A stretch of DNA of 9,843 bases, from NCBI GenBank assembly GCA_910584395.1, contig CAJUAS010000048.1, positions 1 through 9,843 on the forward strand, read 5' to 3'. This stretch comes from an uncultured Oscillospiraceae bacterium (lineage in GTDB: Bacteria; Bacillota; Clostridia; Oscillospirales; Oscillospiraceae). The notes under the pieces were generated by a model that was not told where the DNA came from, did no database searches, and saw only the letters and a program-made list of their open reading frames with translations. The position numbers were made by a program, and so were the translations under genes. Below, in pieces: positions 6,081 through 9,843 of this stretch; position 1 is the stretch's first letter; each line of letters begins with the position of its first letter.

Positions 6081-7441
6081 CAGTTCTTCCCCTCCTCTTT
6101 CTCTTTCTTGGCGGCGGCGTATTTCTTCAACCAGCCCTTGGCCTCCTGATTCCAGCCCAGCAGCGGACGGTGGGCCGGGCAGATGTAGGAGCAGCAGCCG
6201 CAGTCCACGCACTGGCGCACGCCGGTGTCAATGAGCTTCTTCTCCCGTGCCTCCTCGTCCTTGGTCTGGAGCGCGCCGTAGACAGCCCAGACGGTGATGT
6301 TGATGGGGCACTTCTCCACGCACTTGCCGCAGTGGATGCAGTTGGTGGCGTCGGGAAGAACGGCGTGCTTCTCATCAAAGACCAGCACGGCGTTGGAGAC
6401 CTTGACAATGGGGCTGTCCACCGACACCACGGCGTTGCCGTTCATCGGCCCGCCGATGACCACCTTGCCCGGCTCGCCGTTCAGCTCCACCTGCTCCAGC
6501 AGGTAGCTGATGCGCGTGCCGATGGGGGCAATGAAGTTCTTGGGGGTCTTGACGCCGGGGCCGTCCACCGTGACGATGCGCTCCACCAGCGGCATACCCG
6601 TCTCCATGTACTCCGCCATCTTGGCGAAGGAGGAGACGTTGATGATGACGGCGTGGAAGGCAGGGAAACGCTTGCCCGCGATGGCCACGCGGCCGGTGGC
6701 GTTGTAGAGGGTCACCTGCTTCGCGCCCTGAGGATAGATGGCCTCCAGCTCATGCACCTTGGCATAGGGCTTGTCCGCCAGCGCCGCCTTCAGCTTGGCG
6801 ATGGCGTCGGGCTTGTTCTTCTCCACGCAGATGAGGAAGGTGGCGTCCTTCAAATACTCCATCATGTTGTTGCGGAGATACTCCACGCCCTTCACGATGA
6901 GGTCGGTGTGATCCACCATCATGCGGTGGTCGGAGGTGATGTACGGCTCGCACTCGGCGGCGTTGACCAGCACGGTGTCCACCGTGTACTGGCCGCTGCA
7001 CATCTCGTTGAACTTGGCCCAAGTGGGGAAGGCTGCGCCGCCAAGGCCCACAAGGCCGCTCTCCCGGAGGGCCTGCAAGAACTCCTCCGTGCCGTTGACC
7101 ACGGGGGGCTTCAGGTCGGGGTCTTTCTCCATCTTGCCGTCGCTCTCAATGCGGATGGCGAGGGTCGTGCCCCCCTTGGCGGTGGGGATGGGGGAGATCT
7201 CCGCTACCGTGCCGGACACGGTGGCGTGGACAGGGGAGGAAAAACGCCCCTCTTCTCTCGCGATCAGCTGCCCCACCCGCACATAGTCGCCCACCTTGAC
7301 GATGGGCTCCGCGTCATGCCCCGAGTGCATATTCATGGGCAGGATGACCTCACTGGGTACAGGGAGGCGCACCGGCTCACACGCGGCGGTGTGCTTGTTG
7401 TGGGGAACGTGTAGAGACGAAATGTTTTTTCGTTTCAGCAT
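6080..7441 (-). CDS. rnfC: RnfC-type NADH-binding iron-sulfur flavoprotein subunit
   Basis: 453-residue cytoplasmic subunit that exchanges electrons with NAD(H). Order of parts: an N-terminal barrel-sandwich region (about 25-80, ending PVHATVSGTV), an FMN/NADH-binding Nuo51-like fold with VGLGGAAFPTWAKF (131-144) and ECEPYITSDHRMM (163-175), a SLBB-like stretch (about 260-345), and two [4Fe-4S] motifs, Cys368/371/374/378 and Cys411/414/417/421, each ending in CP. A charged KKYAAAKKEKEEGK tail follows. Length and motifs are fully typical, so the NADH end of the complex appears functional. Start at 7441 was chosen for the AAGGAGAG site seven bases upstream; the frame extends upstream into apbE without homology. 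It lies 23 bases after apbE and overlaps rnfD by one base. Confidence 0.97.
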   Translation of the reverse strand: MLKRKNISSLHVPHNKHTAACEPVRLPVPSEVILPMNMHSGHDAEPIVKVGDYVRVGQLIAREEGRFSSPVHATVSGTVAEISPIPTAKGGTTLAIRIESDGKMEKDPDLKPPVVNGTEEFLQALRESGLVGLGGAAFPTWAKFNEMCSGQYTVDTVLVNAAECEPYITSDHRMMVDHTDLIVKGVEYLRNNMMEYLKDATFLICVEKNKPDAIAKLKAALADKPYAKVHELEAIYPQGAKQVTLYNATGRVAIAGKRFPAFHAVIINVSSFAKMAEYMETGMPLVERIVTVDGPGVKTPKNFIAPIGTRISYLLEQVELNGEPGKVVIGGPMNGNAVVSVDSPIVKVSNAVLVFDEKHAVLPDATNCIHCGKCVEKCPINITVWAVYGALQTKDEEAREKKLIDTGVRQCVDCGCCSYICPAHRPLLGWNQEAKGWLKKYAAAKKEKEEGKN

Positions 7442-7448
7442 GTTGCCT

Positions 7449-7456
7449 CTCTCCTT
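7449..7456 (-). promoter_or_regulatory. Ribosome binding site of rnfC
   Basis: Minus-strand AAGGAGAG, seven bases before the ATG at 7441, in the 23-base gap after apbE. It fixes the rnfC start against the longer frame beginning at 7540. Confidence 0.82.
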
Positions 7457-7464
7457 CTTTGTTG

Positions 7465-8541
7465 CTATTTTGTATCTGAATCCCGGTCGATCGGGTGGAT
7501 TCCATTGGTATAGGTCTGGTTGCCGTCCAAGTCGATCCACAGCACATTGATCTCATCGTCCAGACGGTCGATCAGAGCTTGTCCCTCCGGCTGGGACATA
7601 CAGAAAAGCGCAGTGGACAGCGCGTCGGCCAGCCCGCTGTCCTTGGTAATGACGGACACGGAGGCAAAATAGCGGGCAGGCATCAGGGTGTCGGGGTCGA
7701 TAATGTGGTGGTACTGTACGCCGTCCACGGTGAAGAACCGCTCGTAGATCCCCGAAGTCACACAGGAGGTATCCGCCAGCTCCAAATACATGGCATAAGC
7801 GCTCTCATGGTCAAAGGGATCTTTGATGCCGGTGTTCCATCCGCTGCCGTCGGGCTTGTGCCCAATGATGCGGATATTGCCGCCGATATTGAGGACGTAG
7901 CTCTCTGCGCCCCTTCCCTCCAGTAGCCGAGCCGCCTGCTCGGTGGCGTAGCCCTTTCCGATGGCGCCCACATCCAGCCGGGCGTCGGGGTCGGAGATGC
8001 GGGCGGTCAGCGCCTCCTCGTCCAGTTCCAGAAGCTCCAGCGCCGTATGGGTCTTGGCTTCCTCCAAAACGTCCATGTTGGGGATGGCGGCGCCGGTCGG
8101 ATCGCCCTCCGCCCGCTCCCGGCAGTCGTGCCACGGCCTCAGCACTGCGCCGAACATGATGTTCACCTGTCCGTCCGTCCGGCGGCACAGCTCTTTTGCG
8201 TAAACCAGAAAATCCATGGTCTCCTGATCCACCGCGACAGGCTCTCCCCCGGCATTCTTGTTCACGGTGCAGAGGTTGTTTATGCCGCTGTACTCGTGGT
8301 AGATGTCCAACCGCCGGTGGTAATCCTCCAGCAAAGCCTCCGCAGCCGCCGCGTTTTCCTCAAACACCGTTTCGTCGTCCCCGGCGTAGCTGTAAATGGT
8401 GGAAACCGTGTCAAAAAAGGTGTAGTAAACCTTTCCCTGCGGTTCTTTCTTTTGCGCGACAATAGGGCACCCCGTCAAAAAGACGGGGAACCCTATTGCA
8501 AAACACAGGCATATGACCTTTTTCCAAAGCCTCATGCCCAT
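7465..8541 (-). CDS. apbE: FAD:protein FMN transferase (ApbE), lipoprotein form
   Basis: 358-residue ApbE-family enzyme that uses FAD and Mg2+ to attach FMN to Thr in SGAT-type motifs, outside the membrane; RnfD and RnfG here are the obvious substrates. The N-terminal helix and LTGC lipobox (Cys25) mark it as a lipoprotein. Catalytic-fold motifs: DVGAIGKGYA (190-199), NIGGNIR (218-224), CVTSGIYERFF (260-270), YHHIIDP (277-283) and ADALSTALF (305-313), whose Asp306 and Thr310 match the metal-binding pair of the family. ATG at 8541 or at 8535 (Met3) is possible; neither has a clear Shine-Dalgarno, and the gene starts 17 bases after the lipoprotein stop, so coupling is likely. A strong hairpin lies across the signal-peptide codons. 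Confidence 0.95.
   Translation of the reverse strand: MGMRLWKKVICLCFAIGFPVFLTGCPIVAQKKEPQGKVYYTFFDTVSTIYSYAGDDETVFEENAAAAEALLEDYHRRLDIYHEYSGINNLCTVNKNAGGEPVAVDQETMDFLVYAKELCRRTDGQVNIMFGAVLRPWHDCRERAEGDPTGAAIPNMDVLEEAKTHTALELLELDEEALTARISDPDARLDVGAIGKGYATEQAARLLEGRGAESYVLNIGGNIRIIGHKPDGSGWNTGIKDPFDHESAYAMYLELADTSCVTSGIYERFFTVDGVQYHHIIDPDTLMPARYFASVSVITKDSGLADALSTALFCMSQPEGQALIDRLDDEINVLWIDLDGNQTYTNGIHPIDRDSDTK
8460..8498 (-). other. Strong imperfect hairpin inside the apbE signal-peptide codons
   Basis: Arms CAATAGGG and CCCTATTG form the lower stem (8 bp). CCCCGTC/GACGGGG forms the upper stem (7 bp). They are separated by a 2x2 internal loop that allows one T-G pair on the transcript, and a five-base loop caps the structure. 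On the mRNA the apex is U-rich and the 3' side has no U-tract, so it is not an intrinsic terminator. It begins about 45 bases into apbE and covers the codons for the lipobox. It may slow translation or serve as a stability or processing point between the highly exported lipoprotein and the enzyme gene; these roles are inference. Confidence 0.6.
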
Positions 8542-8558
8542 ATTAGATTTGCTTGGAT

Positions 8559-9593
8559 TTAGCGGGCGTTGTTGGCAGCCTTGGCGGTGGTAGCCTGAAG
8601 GGAGGTCACCTGAATGGAGCAGCCGGCGTCCAGCAGACCCTGGTCGGCGGAAATGGTGTGGCCGCCAGCCTCCTGGGTGGGCAGACCGGAAACCTCGTCA
8701 GCGGTCTTGCCGACCACGAACTTAGAGAAGGCCTCGGACTGCTCGAACCACTCCTTGGTCACGCCGTTGCCGTCGTTGTCGATGCCGACGGGAGCCATGC
8801 CATAGTCGCCCTTCAGGTTGCGCTTGGTGGCGGTGAAGGCGGTGTCCACGATCTCACCGGCGGTGTTGATGGTGATCTTGGGCTGGATGGAGTCGTTGAT
8901 AGCGGCCACGATCTTGCCGTCCTCCACCACAGCGGCGGCGAAGTCGGTGTACATAGCGGCCAGACCGTCGCCCTCAGCGGTAGCGGGGGTGGAATCACCG
9001 GCGCTGGTGTTGGCGGCGACGCCCAGAGTGAACTTACCCTTGGACTTGAAGGTCATGCCCTGCTCGTCGTTGCAGGCGGCGGCAATGGCCTTCACAAAGT
9101 CGGTGACCTGCATGGAGCAGCCGGCGTCCAGCAGCTTCTGGTCGGCGGAGATGGTGTGGCCGTTGGCGTCCTGAGTGGGCATATTGGTGATGTCAGCGGC
9201 GGTCTTGCCCACGGCGTACTCCTCAATGGCGTGAGCCTGCTCATACCACTCCTTGGTCACGCCGTTGCCGTCGTTGTCGATGCCGACGGGGGCCATGCCG
9301 TAGTCGTCACCCAGCTCCATCTTGGTCTTAAAGGTGGCAGCGGTGTCCACAGCGCCGTCGGTAACATTCATCTTGTTCTGAGCCACATCGATGCGGCAGG
9401 CGACGATCTTGCCGTCCTTGTCGGTGACGACGGTGGCCACGGTGGCGTCCACCTGAGCGTTGCCGGTGTCGGAGCTACCCATGCTGACCTCGACGCCCAT
9501 GCCCAGCTTGTAGTCCGCTTCCTTCTCGCCGCAGGCGACCAGACCGGTCACCAGCAGGCAGGCGCAAAGCGCGATCGCAAGAAACTTCTTCAT
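8559..9593 (-). CDS. Two-repeat exported lipoprotein, FMN_bind-like layout without the SGAT motif
   Basis: 344 residues, first gene of the operon. Signal peptide with LVAC lipobox (Cys21), so it is anchored outside the membrane. The mature part is two copies of a domain with a 166-residue period: about 48-175 and 214-341. Each copy runs from a DGKIVA strand through GMAPVGIDNDGNGVTKEW (99-116 and 265-282), VGKTAD, PTQ, GHTISADQ and LLDAGCS[MI]QVT. The last segment sits where FMN_bind domains carry SGATxTS, but no Thr follows an SGA here (DAGCSMQVT, DAGCSIQVT). I recognise the layout only loosely, from Rnf-linked or 'major membrane immunogen'-like lipoproteins. DNDGNG looks like a possible cation-binding loop. 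The start at 9593 gives the signal peptide; AAGGGA lies about 12 bases upstream. A longer frame running back through the promoter into the tRNA was rejected. Confidence 0.8.
   Translation of the reverse strand: MKKFLAIALCACLLVTGLVACGEKEADYKLGMGVEVSMGSSDTGNAQVDATVATVVTDKDGKIVACRIDVAQNKMNVTDGAVDTAATFKTKMELGDDYGMAPVGIDNDGNGVTKEWYEQAHAIEEYAVGKTAADITNMPTQDANGHTISADQKLLDAGCSMQVTDFVKAIAAACNDEQGMTFKSKGKFTLGVAANTSAGDSTPATAEGDGLAAMYTDFAAAVVEDGKIVAAINDSIQPKITINTAGEIVDTAFTATKRNLKGDYGMAPVGIDNDGNGVTKEWFEQSEAFSKFVVGKTADEVSGLPTQEAGGHTISADQGLLDAGCSIQVTSLQATTAKAANNAR
8571..8954 (-). repeat. Repeat copy 2 of the lipoprotein domain
   Basis: Codes for residues about 214-341. It is offset by exactly 498 bases from copy 1. 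Best conserved parts at DNA level are 8748-8808 (59 of 61 bases equal to 9246-9306, the first 45 without a difference) and 8614-8636 (23 of 23 equal to 9112-9134). Confidence 0.88.
9069..9452 (-). repeat. Repeat copy 1 of the lipoprotein domain
   Basis: Codes for residues about 48-175, the N-terminal copy. Outside the two near-identical blocks the copies differ clearly in both DNA and protein, so the duplication is old but parts stay uniform. Confidence 0.88.
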
Positions 9594-9667
9594 TTTGATG
9601 TACTTCCCTTCTTCAAATAATTGTGAATTTTGCTGTCTATCCGCCCTGTTTGCACCAAGACGGACGA

Positions 9668-9685
9668 TTGTTAAAATCATAACAC
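9668..9685. promoter_or_regulatory. Rex-like redox operator over the -10 element
   Basis: Plus strand reads TTGTTAA-AATC-ATAACAC. Against the clostridial Rex consensus TTGTTAA-N4-TTAACAA (from memory), the left half is perfect and 12 of 14 fixed positions match. The site overlaps the -10 hexamer and the expected transcription start, where a repressor would block RNA polymerase. Rex releases DNA when NADH/NAD+ rises, which suits an operon encoding an NADH-binding electron-transfer complex. AT-rich promoters give some chance palindromes, so this is a good candidate rather than proof. Confidence 0.6.
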
Positions 9686-9704
9686 ATCTTTTTCCATAAA
9701 TCAA
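9676..9704 (-). promoter_or_regulatory. Sigma-A type promoter of the Rnf-type operon
   Basis: Minus-strand -35 TTGATT (9704-9699), 17-base spacer, -10 TATGAT (9681-9676). Expected start near 9669, leaving a leader of about 75 bases before the lipoprotein ATG. It is the only good promoter I see between the tRNA terminator and the first gene, and the short or absent gaps as far as 1811 suggest one transcript of nine genes. Confidence 0.85.
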
Positions 9705-9750
9705 GCCCTTTCGCAAATTTTCCTTTTCCATTTTGGAAATATTTCTAAAA

Positions 9751-9787
9751 GAACAAAAAGACCTCGGGGAAAACCCCGGGGTCTTTT
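9751..9787 (-). terminator. Rho-independent terminator behind the tRNA
   Basis: On the minus strand, GACCCCGGGG, a TTTT loop and CCCCGAGGTC form a ten-position stem with one mismatch (9783-9760), followed by TTTTTGTTC. A's before the stem could pair with the T-tract, so it could also work on the plus strand. It separates tRNA transcription from the Rnf-type promoter. Confidence 0.9.
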
Positions 9788-9788
9788 C

Positions 9789-9843
9789 TGGTGGACGATA
9801 CAGGACTTGAACCTGTGACCTCCCGCACGTCAAGCGGATGCTC
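9789..9843 (-). tRNA. tRNA-Val(GAC), 3' part, 5' end beyond window
   Basis: The minus strand shows, in order, the end of the D-arm (GAGC), anticodon stem CCGC/GCGG around loop TTGACGT with anticodon GAC, a short variable loop (AGGTC region), T-arm ACAGG-TTCAAGT-CCTGT, acceptor strand ATCGTCC, discriminator A and an encoded CCA (9791-9789). GAC reads Val codons GUC/GUU. The 5' half is outside the window; other tRNAs may precede it. Confidence 0.93.

Noticed and set aside
6170..7414. 414-codon plus-strand frame opposite rnfC
   Set aside because: Same antisense artefact; the minus-strand frame has full RnfC motifs and Fe-S cysteines.
8460..8498. Reading the apbE hairpin as an intrinsic terminator
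   Set aside because: The T-run is in the loop and not after the stem on the transcript; the plus-strand orientation also lacks a T-tract after the second arm.
8553..9620. 355-codon plus-strand frame opposite the two-repeat lipoprotein, itself repetitive
   Set aside because: Its repeats simply reflect the 498-base repeats of the real gene; the minus strand has a signal peptide, lipobox and promoter.
9612..9627. Second possible Rex-type site in the leader (half-site TTGTGAA at 9621-9627)
   Set aside because: The partner half-site is in the wrong arrangement; overall symmetry is only 10 of 16 positions in an AT-rich leader.
9594..9833. N-terminal extension of the lipoprotein back into the tRNA gene (424-residue form)
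   Set aside because: It would translate the tRNA, terminator and promoter. Starting at 9593 gives a perfect lipoprotein signal peptide.

Overview
The window reads as one gene-dense block from a GC-rich anaerobic Firmicute. An Oscillospirales-type clostridium (the Flavonifractor/Intestinimonas range) is my best guess from the GC-rich coding, strong AGGAGG-type ribosome sites, tRNA style and gene families; no taxonomic marker proves this. Every gene I can support lies on the minus strand, so transcription runs from high to low coordinates.

Layout in order of transcription. (1) 9789-9843: 3' part of a tRNA-Val(GAC), then a rho-independent terminator. (2) 9668-9704: a well-formed sigma-A type promoter (TTGATT-17-TATGAT) with a Rex-like redox operator across its -10 element. 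(3) 9593-8559: a lipoprotein made of two 166-residue-period repeats. (4) 8541-7465: ApbE-type FAD:protein FMN transferase, itself a lipoprotein. (5) 7441-2674: five Rnf-type genes in the order rnfC, rnfD, rnfG, rnfE, rnfA, tightly packed or overlapping. (6) 2666-1811: where clostridial operons normally carry rnfB there is instead a NusG-domain-II small membrane protein and a Gx-transporter/HepS-I-like membrane protein. (7) 1794-1766: a second strong promoter (TTGACG-17-TATACT), followed by nfnA (1710-856) and nfnB (854 to beyond the window edge), the two subunits of NADH-dependent reduced ferredoxin:NADP+ oxidoreductase.

The main result is that this is not an ordinary Rnf operon. rnfB, the ferredoxin-facing Fe-S subunit, is absent from its usual place. 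By my hand alignment, the RnfA and RnfE homologues have also lost all four cysteines that hold the intramembrane [2Fe-2S] cluster in canonical Rnf (Gly28 and Gly111 in RnfA; Gly20 and Ala103 in RnfE). The NADH module RnfC is intact with two [4Fe-4S] motifs, RnfD keeps its flavinylation motif, and RnfG is doubled to two FMN-binding domains. ApbE, the NusG-II/Gx pair and a large outer-face lipoprotein are co-transcribed. My inference is a divergent, RnfB-less complex that moves electrons from NADH to flavins outside the membrane, closer in logic to flavin-based extracellular electron transfer than to ferredoxin:NAD+ oxidation. The Rex-like site fits control by the NADH/NAD+ ratio. The nfn pair downstream would balance NADH, NADPH and ferredoxin and can be expressed separately.

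No mobile element, CRISPR array or phage gene is visible. No gene-free stretch exceeds about 200 bases.
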